Source: Bugula neritina (taxonomy: Eukaryota; Bryozoa; Gymnolaemata; Cheilostomatida; Bugulidae). Taken from it: a stretch of DNA of 64,000 bases. Under the pieces are notes generated by a model, which saw only the letters and a program-made list of their open reading frames with translations, searched no databases and was not told the origin of the DNA. Below are positions 25,618 to 50,296 of this stretch, piece by piece (the first letter of the stretch is position 1; every line of letters begins with the position of its first letter). Both the position numbers and the translations under genes were made by a program. The stretch is taken from NCBI GenBank assembly GCA_964035545.1, contig OZ037765.1:29748004-29812003 (forward strand), given 5' to 3'.

Positions 25618-27639
25618 ATATTTTACACACCGTATACCTGCAATACTTAATTTACTAGGTTCTGTGAGTTGTATATAATATATGCCTTATAGCGTAAGTA
25701 ATGTTCAGTCATTGCTGCTACGTGTCCATACGATATTCTCACATTTTATTACTTTATTTCTCCTATAAGCTTTTTATTAAAGTATTTCATATTTTTGTAA
25801 CGTTGGCGCATTTGATACTTTTATTATTTCTTGCTGTTACTATTTACATAATATTTTTTTATTCTGATAATATATACTATCTACATGCCTACCAACACCT
25901 TTATTATTCAAATGTTTGTTTATCATCTGCAAAGATTTGTGGTCTTTGGACCACTAAAATGAACCTGAGAAGTGTTTTCGGTCAGTGCTAACACATCATA
26001 ACCAATTTTAATGTACAGCCTAATAATAATTGTGTGTCCTTATTTCTTGGAATATCTTTTTTCCAAAAACAACACAAGCTGTGTTAAGCTTAAGGTTAAT
26101 CTTTGGATTAAAATCAATTTTCTAAAGTGTTGCACAGTAAGTGAGACTACTACAGTGGCATTTGGTTTGTAATGGAGTAGTCTGTAGTATACTACTATAT
26201 AAAACCTACTACTATTAGAAGACTTTGTTTTTAATTTGTAATTGTGTGCCCCTTCACCAGAGGATTGAACGTTTTGTATAAAAACAGCTGAGCTAGAGTT
26301 ACTTAGTCTGACAAAAACAATCCATTTAATCATTGGTCAATATTTATAGTATGCCGATGTAGAAGGGACGGTATGAATCACACAGTTGTGACATGACATC
26401 TGAAGTTATTGCATTTTTGAAAAAATAAAGAGCATTTTGTGTTGAGCCACAAATCCTTATTTATTTATCATTGTGAGAGACTAGATAAAAATTAAAATAA
26501 ATAACCACTAAATCATGGTTGCATTTTTACAATTATAATATGTTGATAATTATTGGTAGTCCCGTTATTATTGAATGTTAGCGTAATAGTTGAAATTATT
26601 ATCAATAATTGTATATATTCAAATTATTCAATTTGGCTTAGAATCAGTATCACTATTACTATTACTATTAGTATTAGTATTACTATTAGTATTAGTATTA
26701 CTATTATTACTATTAGTATTAGTATAAGTATTACTATTACTATTAGTATTAGTATTACTATTTGTCCAATTACTATTAGTATTAGTATTGGAGTACTAGT
26801 CTTACTCTTAGAGTTAGTCTTACTCTTACTCTTAGTCTAAGTCTTACAGTTGCCGTTGATGAGCTACAGAGTGAGTGTGAGTGTCAGCTACTAATTACTG
26901 TTGGTGTTATTAGTATTAGTCAGTTTTACTAACACTCGCAGTTAAATTTAGTGTTACACTTACTTTTACAGTTACTCTTAGTTTTAGTCTTACTCTTGTA
27001 GTTACTGTTACTGTTAGTCTTGAACTTGAAGTTTATTTCGTCCTACTCTAACAGTAACACTAACAGTAACTTTGAAAGAACTGCAAATTCGAAAAAAATA
27101 CAATCTTTGATTGAATTTAGTGATAGTTGATAGTAAAGACCAAAAAGTAATTGTTAGTGGTTATAAAGCCAAATATGGTTATTCATCAAAAATTAATTGA
27201 CCGGCACCAGCATATTGATATAGTTTCATAAGAAAATTCAGAGCCTATTTCAACTTTGTTACCCACTAGTGTAGTTCACTAGTTCAGTAGTTGTTATTTG
27301 TATTGACAAAAAATATTATATATGATTTAATTTTTGTGAGAAAAGGTATATCAATATGCATATGCAACCCTGGAGAATTAAGAAAAATATTATTCAAGTA
27401 ATAATAATATTTAATGCCCCTTCAATAATTAGTATTTAAGCTGTATTATCACCATTCAATTATGAGTATAGATATGAAAGTCATTTTAAACTCTCTAAAG
27501 CCACATGGGTGTTACCACATGAACACAAGACAGTAGCACATCAAAATAATTAGAATGTCAATAGGATAGCTCTGCTATGTGTTGTTCAAAAATTTATATT
27601 ATAAATAGTATTTATCTAGGTTTGCTGAATAGCTAAAGC
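25618..27639. repeat. USF3-like 3-prime UTR and intergenic DNA with ATT-ANT microsatellite
   Basis: The 3-prime UTR probably runs to about 26440 (AATAAA at 26424-26429; ATTAAA near 25784). About 26640-26840 is an array in which ATT alternates with AGT or ACT; degenerate TTACTCTTAG-type repeats continue to about 27070. From 27070 to 27639 there is plain AT-rich DNA that must hold the promoter or 5-prime end of the following gene; an acceptor-like TATCTAG precedes its ATG by 20 bases. Confidence 0.65.
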
Positions 27640-30600
27640 ATGTTGGCAAAAGACACCTTTGACATCAACTTGAATTTAGATTTTATACCAAATGATTCAA
27701 TGGAGTCATCAATGATTCGTGGCAGTTTAAAATCTTCTGGCAGAGGGTCAGATTTCTTGAGCCCCACATCTTTGCTCCAAATGAAATTGCCACCCACTGT
27801 TATTCAGGTGGGTGAAAATACTTGTACTTGTAAAAACTTGTAGAATGGTAATGCTTGTAGACTGGTTTAGCCACATTTCATATTGTACGTCCATAGATCT
27901 GCCTCATCTTTTGTATGAACATTAAACTTTAATTTCTAATATACAGAATATGAAGCAGCACAGTAGAGGTAAAGGCAGAGGGCGAGGTATACTTCCTAAA
28001 GGCATTGTAAATAGCCCTGGGAAAAAGCCGTTCCAATCTACTTCAAAAGAGGTTGGTCATCTTTTCAATGACACTCTTATCTGGTATCAAAAAGTATATT
28101 AGCAGGAGTGAAATTTTAAAGCTGAACTTTCAGAGAAAATGAGAAGCGCAACAACATATACTTAACGGCTTTTAGTGAGTGTTTTGAGTCAATTCATATA
28201 TTTATAGGACCACTAAGCTGTCTTAGATGCTTCATGTTTCGATCACTGCCATAAACTTTCAAAAATGTTCACTGCGGTTTATAATATATAGACTGCATGA
28301 TACAGAAGCTCGGTCATCTAATATTAGATTAATTTTTTCCAGTGTATTTAAACAAATAGATGTAAATCTGATACTTGTTTTGTAGATGCCCAGTTTTATG
28401 ATGCCAACAGTCAACAGAGAGATACATACGAGACCTGCTGCCTCTGCTGACACACCTCTTCAGGAAGTTCTGGCAAAGGCAAACGATAGATTTGGGAGTT
28501 ATGGCACATTGAAACAGAACCCGGCTAGGGCATCGGCTACTTCTACTTTGAATTTTGAAGATGAAGCTATGTTTCCACCTCTACCTTCTATGAGTTTTCC
28601 AAAACATACAGCAGATGGTAAGCTGACTAAGCTCCAAGTTCAACATGTTAATTGCATGTATTATTGATGTCTTGTTTCTAGGCAGTGATACTTATATAGA
28701 TACTTTATAATACAATTATATAGATATTTTATAATATATAGATATTTTAAAATATTTAGATACTTTATAATTGATAAAAAACTTGCACAAGTTTTTAGTC
28801 ACTATCTCTGTGAGAAAACCTCTGTTGGAAAGGGTTTTTGTAAAATTAGGCTAAGAACTTATTTAGATGGGGCACAGGAGCAATAGACCCCTTTCAGAGG
28901 TCCCGATATTCTCTTTACAATTAAGAGTTGTGTCCTCCCAAATTAAATAGGTCGAACCTTTGTATAAAGAGTGCGCTCATTTAAAATTTAAAGTTTGGCT
29001 GCTACTTAAAATTCTAATTATGCTATAGAATTGTTTTTTTAGGAAATATATATTTTGGTATAAGCACACATATTAGCAGTTCAAAAAAAATTTTAAAATA
29101 TTTTTCTATGAAATATTTTTAAGAAAATAAACTCAAAAGCATTTTTGTGGCTTTGGTTACTGAGCAATGCTGAGGTAGCACTTCAGCATTGCTCAGCAAC
29201 CAAAACCCCAAAAATATGTTCAAGTTTATTTTGCTCAACAATTTTCATTTTGGGAGGACACAACTCCTAATTGTAGGGGGGCGGTATTGGGGACTTCTGA
29301 AAAGGGTCTATTATGACTGGATGCTCTTCCTTACATCACCAATGGCCTTTGTCAGGGCTCGAACCCATGACTTCGCGCTTACTAGGCAAACGCTCTAACC
29401 CCTAGACCATGGCTGCTCTCTAATACTCTATAATTTATAGATGCTTCATAATGATTGTATTTTCTTGTAATAAACTCGGTAAATAATTTACAGGAAAATC
29501 CAAAGAATCTGGCCAGGGTGTTACAACTGATACAACAGGTAGAAATGCTAGTGACCACAGTAAGAATAGTTTACAGTCTGATCTTTCAACTCGGCAATAT
29601 GCAGCTGAAATAGATGCCCTGTTTAATAATATGAAGGAGTCGTCTGACCAATGTCCTGCCTCATCTTCAACTGGCGGGTTAGAAGTCTATTAAATGACTT
29701 ACTATTAGTGTTAACATTCTCTGAAAAGCTTAAAGTATTTGTAAAGTTTTCCGTAAGTGTAGGTTGCATCACTCTGACTGTTATTGTATTCATTGTACTA
29801 CATTTGTAAGTTAATATATGAGTAGAAACCGTTTCTTTTTACATAAAGTGAAATTCCAGTACTGTAATAGCAGCTTCACTTCTAGGAAATTAATTAGAAT
29901 AAAACTGTTCTTGAAGCACTGTTCTGCATCTATATGTTTGTACATGTCTTGATGTATTCTGTTTCTAGAGAAGGTTTATTGAGTTCTTTGAGATCATCCG
30001 AGGTGTTCGCTGCTACTCCTGAACCTACAGATTCTATTGCTGTTTCTACTTCTTCAATTGAAAAAGTTGTTGAATCTCTTGAATCATTAACTGGTTGCAT
30101 TGCTGCATGTTCAACTTCACCACACACTGGTTCCACTACAGCACACACTGGTTCCAATACAACACACACTAGTTCTACTACATCACATGCTAGTCATACT
30201 ACACCACACACTGGTTCTACTACAGTGCACACTGGTTCTACTACACCACACACTGGTTCTACTACAGTGCACACTGGTTCTACTACAGCACACGCTGGTT
30301 CTACTACAGCACACACTGGTTCTACTACACCACACACTGGTTCTACTACAGTGCACACTGGTTCTACTACAGCACACGCTGGTTCTACTACAGCACACAC
30401 TAGTTTTACTACAGCACACACTGGTTCTACTACAGCACACACTGGTTCTACTACAGGGCATACTGGTTCTACTACACCACACACTAGTTCTACTACAGCG
30501 CACACTGGTTCTGCTACAGATCCTAGTGAGTTCAACACAGTACTTGCCAGTTCTTCTACAGGCTGTTTAGATTTAACCAGTTTTCCGGAAGAAAGCTCTG

Positions 30601-32547
30601 ATTTGACTCTTGCTTGTTCTCATACTAACTCCGTATCTACCAAACCAACTACAGCACCTACTGAAGTAACTACGGTCTTGAATGATTTCACCACTGTTGA
30701 TTGTGGTTCTACTACAACACACACTGAGTTCACTACAACACACACTGAGTCCATTACAGCACACACTGAGTCCACTACAACACACACTGAGGTTACTACA
30801 GCACATACTGAGGTTACTACAGCACACACTGAGGCTACTACAGCACATACTGGGGCTATTACAGCACAAACTGATGCTACTACAGCACATACTGAGGCTA
30901 CTACAGCACACACTGAGGCTACTAAAGCACACACTGAGGCTACTACAGCACACACTGAGGTTACTACAGCACAAACTGAGGCTACTAGAGCACATACTGA
31001 GGTCTTGAACTCTGCATTCTCTTCAAACGACCTGAAAACCTCGTAAGCAAATTTCTTAGCCATATTTTTCCTATAAAAAGCATCTTTTCCGAGTGTCAGT
31101 TGTCTTCCCTAGTTCAAATGCAAGTTAATAATTTCAGCATAGCTCTAAAACAGGGCCGGATGTGGCCCCCAGCCTACATTTATGTGGCCCTCGAAGGCAT
31201 AAAGCTAAAATAATTTTTCACTGTTTAGATGAATTAAAGTGAAAAGCCACCTTTTAAATGCCTTATTTATACAAATAACACAAAAAATGCAGCTGGCAGT
31301 AACTATTGAGACTTAATTGTGTAATGATTCATAAAGTTTTGGAATAAAGTAGTTTGAAAAATACTAATGCTGTGGCCCCCAACACAAGCTGAAGCTTACA
31401 ATGTGGCCCTCACCATGAAATATTTCATTTCTGTGGCCCTCGGTTTGAAAAGGTTGGACACCCCTGCTCTAAAACTTTGAACAATAGTAACACTACTGCA
31501 TGAACACACCTTTGTTTTTAGAGAAAGAAAATTTAGAATGCACCATGAATATCCATTAGTTATTAAGCTCATAGCTATTAGCATTACTCACGTCCGATAG
31601 TTATAATTCTACTTTTGATCTCTCAAGTTTCCTGTTGATAATTTATATATTCTGTGAATATTTTCTAGTGTGGTACGACTTGTAAACTTACCTCAGGATG
31701 TAAAGCGTTCTCAATTAGAAGAGGTTATATCACCGTATGGACACATTCTGGATCTTCAATTAAAACTCACAAGTAGTGATGGTGACGATTTGCTAACAGC
31801 AGACGTGCAGTGAGTATAGCCTGCGTCTTATGAAATTACCACCGCCTAGATTCAGTGGTACACCTAGTATATTGTGTATACGCATGTTACTTAACGTTAT
31901 TTTCATGTGTTTAGTTTGCTCTAAACTGTTTTGTCAAAGTTGGTGTTGTCTTCTCATTACTCCATGAATACTAGAGAAAGTGTAACAAGTCTGTAACTAT
32001 TTTTCTCAGTTATAATTTTACGGACATTTATATAATTGTTTAATATTGAATCACTTGAACTAATAGAAATATATTATATTACTATATATAATCTGTACCC
32101 GTCCTACTGAAATATTATATAGAAATTTGTGTATTTCAATATAATTAGCTGAAGATTATAAAACGGGTTAAGCTAGTTGGGATTGGACTTTGAATCGAAA
32201 CAGTGCATTTTCTATTGCTTTAGCATTCATGAAAAACCATGAGCCCAACTTGTTTTTCAACTGCATTGTTGACCAGAGAACACACGAATAGTTCAACTGC
32301 TTTGCTATGAATTCGCCCTGCAAGACTTGCACTTGTAAACCATCATTCTTGTTATTCCAGACTTGCTGACGATAGTATAGCGGAGTACCTTGTATCGTGT
32401 CTTGATGGAGCTGAGACTATATTTGAAGGTAAAGCATTGATCATTCCAGAAATAATTATTGATTTTGGTATAAAAATTGTGACTTTATAAGGTTGTTTTG
32501 GTATTTTAGGTGTGCATAGCCCAGTGAAGTGTTTCATCAAGAAGTAG
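27640..32547 (+). CDS. Unrecognised protein: RG box, threonine-rich heptads, C-terminal RRM-like domain
   Basis: I do not recognise this gene. Exons: 27640-27807, 27947-28051, 28386-28617, 29494-29677, 29969-31042, 31669-31809, 32361-32428, 32510-32547; phases agree and give 669 residues. An in-frame TAA six bases upstream supports the ATG at 27640. Visible parts: an SRGKGRGRG box near residue 62, typical of RNA-binding or arginine-methylated proteins; an acidic/hydrophobic stretch with MFPPLP; a large exon with about 20 HTGSTTA-type heptads followed by about 14 HTEVTTA-type heptads; and a final 80 residues that fold-match an RRM (beta-1 VVRLVNLP, helix KRSQLEEVISPYG, beta-2 ILDLQLK). The RNP1 motif is degenerate. 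The combination suggests an RNA-associated, largely disordered protein, but this is inference. AATAAA is at 32662-32667. It lies in tandem after the USF3-like gene and converges on HIPK. Confidence 0.72.
28872..29312. mobile_element. Short inverted-repeat element related to the 3.2 kb foldback element
   Basis: Terminal inverted repeats of about 70 bp: AATAGACCCCTTTCAGAGGT at the left and its near reverse complement ending GGGTCTATT at the right. Internal sequence resembles the foldback arms at 649-3861: both contain TTTTGGTATAAGCACACATA-like and GTGGTTTTGGTTAGTGAGCA-like stretches at matching distances from the ends. It lies in an intron of the unrecognised RRM gene. No coding capacity. Confidence 0.72.
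29304..29418 (-). mobile_element. tRNA-derived SINE-like fragment
   Basis: On the minus strand this begins GCAGCCATGGTCTAGGGG (A-box-like) and has a perfect B box, GGGTTCGAGCCC, about 37 bases downstream. The 3-prime half of an acceptor stem is missing; the sequence instead continues into a GGAAGAGCATCC segment like those in the body or tail of some SINEs. It abuts the inverted-repeat element at 28872-29312. A SINE head or pseudo-tRNA is more likely than a functional tRNA gene. Confidence 0.65.
30112..30525 (+). repeat. 21-base coding repeat array, HTGSTTA heptads
   Basis: About 20 tandem 21-base units (CACACTGGTTCTACTACAGC type) inside the large exon of the unrecognised RRM gene. Because the unit is a multiple of three, several shadow frames on both strands stay open; only the plus frame joins flanking exons. 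Confidence 0.92.
30711..31005 (+). repeat. 21-base coding repeat array, HTEVTTA heptads
   Basis: A second set of about 14 units in the same exon, related to the first but with Glu and Val/Ala/Ser replacing Gly-Ser (CACACTGAGGTTACTACAGC type). The two arrays are separated by about 185 bases of unique coding sequence. Confidence 0.92.
31151..31466. mobile_element. hAT-like non-autonomous element (316 bp)
   Basis: Starts CAGGGCCGGATGTGGCCC and ends GGTTGGACACCCCTG, i.e. CAGGG...CCCTG termini typical of hAT elements. It is flanked by a perfect 8 bp duplication CTCTAAAA at 31143-31150 and 31467-31474, the diagnostic hAT target length. GTGGCCC motifs recur inside. It lies in the intron 31043-31668 of the unrecognised RRM gene. 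Confidence 0.92.
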
Positions 32548-34190
32548 TGCTGCACAACTCCAATAAAAAAATTTATAATCTTCAGTAAATAAATCACCTC
32601 CAAAATGCTATTCGAATATAAATGTATATAACTTTGCCCACAAAAGTATTTTAAATGCTGCAATAAAGTTTAGTTTTCTGATAAATAACACTTGGACTGT
32701 TTGTTGTGATGCAAATTAGTTTATTCTTTATGACAAGCACTCTGGGAATAAATGAACAGAACCAGGTTATTAGGTAACCCAAATATAGGTACAATGAATG
32801 AAGAATGCAAATGAAAGCTAATGTAAGCAATGATGATATGACTTCCCTAAATTACACCGAATAGTGTTGATATATAAATACATATCACAAGACTAGCATT
32901 ACCCATGAGAGAACTTTACAGTCGCTACTGAACTTATTGGCTACTATTAGGGTAGGAGATGCTAGCCACCCTATCCTAATCAAAAGAAACAGTACCAGCT
33001 CTATACAATTCTGCTCATGGGTTAGTGCTCTTCTAGTTGAATACATAATCTAGTTTGAAGAAATAAAAATAGTAGACACCATGAAAGTTCTAATAGGATA
33101 GCAATAAACCTTTCAACAGCCATGAAGAAATGCTAGATATTGAAACACAATTACAAGATACGTAGGAGTAAGACTAATCTAGTAATGCAGTAATATTTTG
33201 GTCCAATTAGCTATAATATTTTACATCACAAAAATCATAGAGAAAATGTTAATACAAAGAAATTGTAACCAAATGAAAATGTAACAATATTTTCCCTACA
33301 TTATTTGCAATAAGCAGACAAGTTTTTATGAAAAATAGTACACACAGATTAGCAACATGGCGTAGTGTAGGTTAGCTACTAACTAAGAGACGGAGAAGTC
33401 TACTTATGATACACACACAGGAAATGTTTGCCCACAATGGTAATGTGGCAAGATATAATACATAGTTCAGAGCACAAAACATAGCAAAGTCAAAAACATA
33501 ATATACGTATATATCCAAGAGCAACGATTGCACAGCATATTTTATATGATAGGTCATTAATAATGGAGGTAAAATATATACAGATGCACAAGTAACAGCA
33601 ATATAGCAAAATGCGAACAGAACTATATATACTGTGTATATAATAAAAATGAAATATTCAGTAAAATCAAAAGGCTTTAATAATACAGCCTATGTCATTA
33701 TCTATACTCAGCTCACAGCTAATGAAAAGAAAAGTCCTTTTATTAAAGGAATGCACCCTTACCCAAAATAATGTACATTAAATAATGCCATAAAGCAAAT
33801 AGGAAAAAGGTAATGCAGCAAATTATAAAATACATAAATTTCAAAGCTAAAAGTTCAATATAAATCATAAGATAACACAATGACACTACAAACAATATAT
33901 ATATTATAACTTCATATAGCTTAGCAACTGGCCTGGTCTATCTCAAACATCACTAAGGTTATGTAATAATAACTTTCATTATTGCTAAAGCAAATATTAA
34001 AAACAACTACAGTAAGCAGTCCAATGTAAAGACTGTGTAAATATATAATCTAAAGAAGACAAGCACACCTATATATCACAATCAACAATAAAACATAAGG
34101 AAACATAAAAATACTCAACAGTACTTCAAGCGACCAATCACAGAATGGTGTTCGCAAGGACACACTTGGATAAAGTGGACAGTAAGCAAT
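32548..34190. other. Convergent intergenic region between the RRM gene and HIPK
   Basis: Plus-strand AATAAA at 32662-32667 ends the RRM gene. The minus-strand HIPK 3-prime UTR probably extends at least to a reverse AATAAA at 33739-33744. No coding sequence or mobile element recognised. Confidence 0.6.
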
Positions 34191-45644
<11,454 letters not shown>

Positions 45645-48600
45645 TTATTAGAAACATTAACAAACTTGCAAGATATGAAGAACAGGGAAGGATAACCTTA
45701 CATTTTCCCAACACTTGCACCTGTTGAAACGGCTAACAGCGGGTCTAATCTCGGCACAGTCTTTTTGAATGAAATGATATTGCTAGTGCACACTTGATCA
45801 GCTTAGAGAGGATGTACTGAAACTCTACATATGCAACTTGGCAAGTCTTACAGGATGTTACACGCAGTTCATAAATAATCCAAAGAAAGATAATGATTTT
45901 TTCCGAGAGTTTACCAGCTCTGAAAATAACTAGAAAGTAAGCAGGGCTAGCTGTCAGAGTTGGCTTTGAAGTCCAGTGGGAATTATCTATCACCACAACT
46001 CTCAGTATGATATGCAGATGAACAGAAAAAATATGTAGCAACTGTATTTTGATTGAAGAAATCTAAATAATGCCAACTAGAAACTGTGGTTTCAATGTGA
46101 ATATGATTGTTAACATGATTTGACATAAAGTAAGCATTGATAAACTTAGCTACCACTAAATGCCGCTTTTTCCTAGAAGCTGAATAACTGTACCGCCTAC
46201 AGAAGTTGATTATTACTCAAGTCAATAAAAAATAACTCTATACTACTCTCAAAAAATAAGCAATTTTTTCAACAATTATAAGATTGGCAAAACCCACAAT
46301 ACAACGTCAAAACATGGTGTCCATCATTCCTGTATTCTACATCAAATATAAATGTGCTATTTTCAGGTGGTTTTGAGCAACCATCCCACTGCATTCAAAC
46401 ACATTCTAAAATAGACTAGCATGGAGTAGAGGAGTGGCGGAGAGAAAAACAAACACTTACACAAAATAATGTTTAGACTGGAAAGCATTTAAATCTAACA
46501 AAAACCTCCCAAAATCAAAGTGAAACTGGCAACAGTTAGAGTAAGTTTCGTATAAATACTGTAATTGCTATCAGTTTATTCATACATGAAAGGCCATGTC
46601 ACGAATTCAAATTCTTCACAGCATTCATGCTGCAGGCTTCAAATTCAATCCAGAAAATGACCAAGTTAGGCCTACTCCTAGGAAGTTTAACTAAAAACTA
46701 AAACTTAAATTTATAATTATTACAACTCTTTAAATGCTATAAAATATAGGAATGGCATAACAATCATAATTTCATTGTTAGAGCAAGTCATCAAATATTG
46801 TAATATTTTAAACAATATTAATTATTGTATATTCCAACAATTTTATACCTGATAAAACATTCCATAAAATATTTCAATAAAAGCAAGAGCCACTACTAGT
46901 GCTTTATTTATATATATAAAATTAGCCCACACAGCAACAGATATACAATTATTTAAAAGATAGTAAGCCAAATTTTATTAAAACACAAAATAAATCAATC
47001 AATTTTCAGTCTAGAATTACTTATACTGCTAAATGAATCTATATACTAGGGAAATTATGAAAGAAAGTTGTTAATAATTCAACAAAAACACCTAATTATT
47101 AGTTTTGAAAGGGAGAGAACCATGAGCTACAAGTGCAGTTGAGTAATAGACTGATAACTGTGGCAGGTTGAATAGAGCCAATTACTACCCATACTTCATG
47201 CTCATAGAAAGAGGTGGAGAATATACCTCTGTAGGCTACTTGAATATAACACTAAAAATGTCATCTCCACAATATAATAAAAATGATGTATGAATAATAT
47301 AAGCACGGAGAGCTAATGCTTTTACGCTAGTAGAGTTCAGCCAAACTAGCTGAGTGAATCAGCAGCTATATTACATTATCAAATAGGATGGGCAGACTTC
47401 CACTGCAAGTATAAAATGAGAAAAGATGGCCAAAAAGCAATAAGGCTAATATCCAAACATCTACACTATCTCCACTAACACACCCTAATATGACTGATAG
47501 CAGGTGCGCTGTGTTTACTTACTATATAATATATAGAGAGCTAAACCTCCTGCTATCTTACTGTAGGTGTTCATTAGGTTCAGGTACTTAAGCCAAATCA
47601 GCCAATCAGTGGAAGACAATTATAACCTGAAAAAGGAAAATTATTCAAAATAATTAGTAAATTTCAACATTCCTCACAAACAACCCAAGTATTATTAAGT
47701 GACTTTCAAAATCATTTTCCGATATATTTAATAAAGCTAAACTTATTTTACAAATACACAATAAGTAGGAAAAATAAAATGGCCTGTTCTGTTAACTAGT
47801 TAAACCATGCTGGGTGTGCTCCAGCTAATTAGTGTGGAAGTTGGAGAAAGAATTACTATATTATTACAATTGTCAGGAAAACATATAAAAAATACAGGCA
47901 CATTATTGGCAACTACTAATTAAAATGCAGTAATTTGTCAAAGCTGAGACTGTATAAACATATCTCCCCCCCCCCCTTCTAGAATGATAGAATAGAATAT
48001 TATAACCTTAATTATAAATCTAACAGTCAACCCTATTGAAAGCATAATTTGTATTTCACCTGGTAAGAGGACAGGATACTACATGATGTACAATAATAAC
48101 GTTATGTAACAATTTATAGACCATCAATATATAGAAGTAACAGAGGCATTACACAATAGGTAAAGCTTCCAGAAAACAATTGAGGTTACACACAGACAAC
48201 TGAATGTAATTCCCCAGACCAGTTTATCACAAAGACACCACAAACTGACTGCAATAATTGTGGTAAAGCGTAGCATAAGGCATAAAACTCAACTATCCTG
48301 AAACAGCTTTCGAATCCATGCATATGCTGCATGTAGGATTGCTCATAATAGGGATTGAATAACCTAAATACATTCGCTATTTCAGCCTATTATGCAACTT
48401 GTGTAATCAATAAAAGATGTTTAATCATCAAAATATCTAGTTGCATAAGGATTATCAAAAACATATAAATGTCACAAAGGAGAATCAATCATAAGTGTAA
48501 AACTTTGCAAATGCAAAGTAATCACAGAGTGTGTTGAATTACATCCCTAACTGACAAAGAAGTTCCCATCATTTCTATTTAGCACACTCTGACAAATGTA

Positions 48601-49584
48601 AAAAACAATGTGAAACTGAAAAGCATTATAACTTACTATCACCAAAACTATGTGGAAATATGGGTGTATGTATATATTTCAAAATGGAAGATATATGACA
48701 GCAGTCAATTTAAATAACATAACTTTTCAACAGTATAGTCAAATCGAATCTCTTGAGGTCACCATATATATTGGACTATGACAAAGGTCTAGGTCATTTG
48801 TTAGGCTGATAATTTTATTCTTAAACCCTGTTGTTTCGCATTTTCAAGTCTCAAAACAATAATATAGGATAAAAATTAATATGGCAATAAATATCACTGA
48901 TTTCAAACTAACCATAATGATAAAATACTTCATTACTTCTATAGTTTATAATATTAATATATTTATTCACCACTACGCCATGTTCAATTGGGTACAAAAC
49001 TAATGGCCAGCACTTAAGCTATGTATAGTAGATCTATAATAAAAGAACTCTAACTGTTGAGTATTTACACTTAACTTACTATAAAAACTTTCAATTATAC
49101 TATAAACTATAGTGATGAGTGACAATCATAATGTGGGTCACAGCTAGAGTGGTAGCTGCAAGAAGGTCTACATGCTATCTACATAAATTAGAAAAATGAA
49201 TATGATATTTAATAATATTAACTGGGTATAATTACAGCTACAAGTTTTTGAGTGTTACCATGTTCAGATTAAAAAAAGAAAATTAAGGAAACCTTTACCT
49301 GATGTCATATTAACATGATTAATTAAAATCACATTAACAACCATAACATAGACTTAAAGTTAAACAATAATGTAAAAAAAAATAAAAAGCAATGATACAT
49401 TATCACATTGAATGTATATTCACATTGTGATTGTGAGTTTTTGTTTGTCACATGGGCATTGCCATTAGTGATTGCCGATTGGTGATTAACATTGAAGTTG
49501 AACTTAAAGCTATAGCCTATTGATATTCATTTTGAGTTTTTCCGATTGCCATTCTGATTCTTATTCTGAAATTGTAATTCACTA

Positions 49585-50140
49585 ATTACCATAATGATAG
49601 TCTCAAACTCATAATGATAATAATTGTAATAACAACATGAATACTGATAATGATACTCATACTCATAGTCATACACATACTAATAGTAATAGTAATACTC
49701 ATAGACCATAGTCATAGTGATAGTCATTGACAGATTGACTTTGAGTTTGAATTATAGTTACAGTTATTGTAATACTAATACAAATAGTAATAGTTATAGT
49801 AATACTAATAGTAATTCAATGATTGTCACACTCATAGTCATACTCATACTCATAGTAGTCAGTCAGTATTATAGTAATAGTGATGCTGATACTGATAGAG
49901 TCAATAGCTGATACTGATAGTCATAGTGATAGTCACTATTAGTATTAGTATTTGTATAAGTATTACTATTACTATTAGTATTACTATTACTATTAGTATT
50001 AGTGTCATAGTGATACAGATTGAGATAGTGATCACTGTGATGGTCATACTGATACTGATACTCATACTGTAAGTGTAAGTGTAACTGACACTGATACTGA
50101 TACTGATAGTGATGGTGATAGTCTGTGTGATAATGATTAA
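49585..50140. repeat. Degenerate TAGTAA/TAGTCA/GATACT microsatellite
   Basis: Trinucleotide-periodic sequence shifting from CATACTCATAGT through TAGTAATACTAA to CACTGATACTGATA. Same broad family as the arrays at 13690-16440, 26640, 56575 and 60300. Shadow open frames on both strands are not genes. Confidence 0.85.
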
Positions 50141-50296
50141 TCATAATATTAATTCATAATGATAATCCTTATGATTATCATAATGATAATGTTTGTGAAA
50201 CAGAATGAGAATGGAAATTTAAATGAACATGAGTTTCACATTTTAGCACACTACATCTAATGACCTATTTACTTAAAATTAATGAGCATTTCCAAC

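Noticed and set aside
29347-29415. Functional tRNA gene on the minus strand
   Set aside because: The A and B boxes are good, but the 3-prime strand of the acceptor stem does not pair with GCAGCCA; treated as SINE-derived.
29678-29692. In-frame stop just after the exon ending at 29677 as the true end of the RRM gene
   Set aside because: A GGTTAG donor precedes it and its phase matches the next exon exactly, giving a continuous frame to the RRM. A short isoform remains possible.
30183-30538. Long minus-strand frames across the 21-base repeats (and again at 30573-31063)
   Set aside because: Produced by a repeat unit that is a multiple of three; the plus frame alone joins flanking exons in phase.
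30112-31005. CRISPR-like array
   Set aside because: Units are contiguous without unique spacers and lie in a eukaryotic coding exon.
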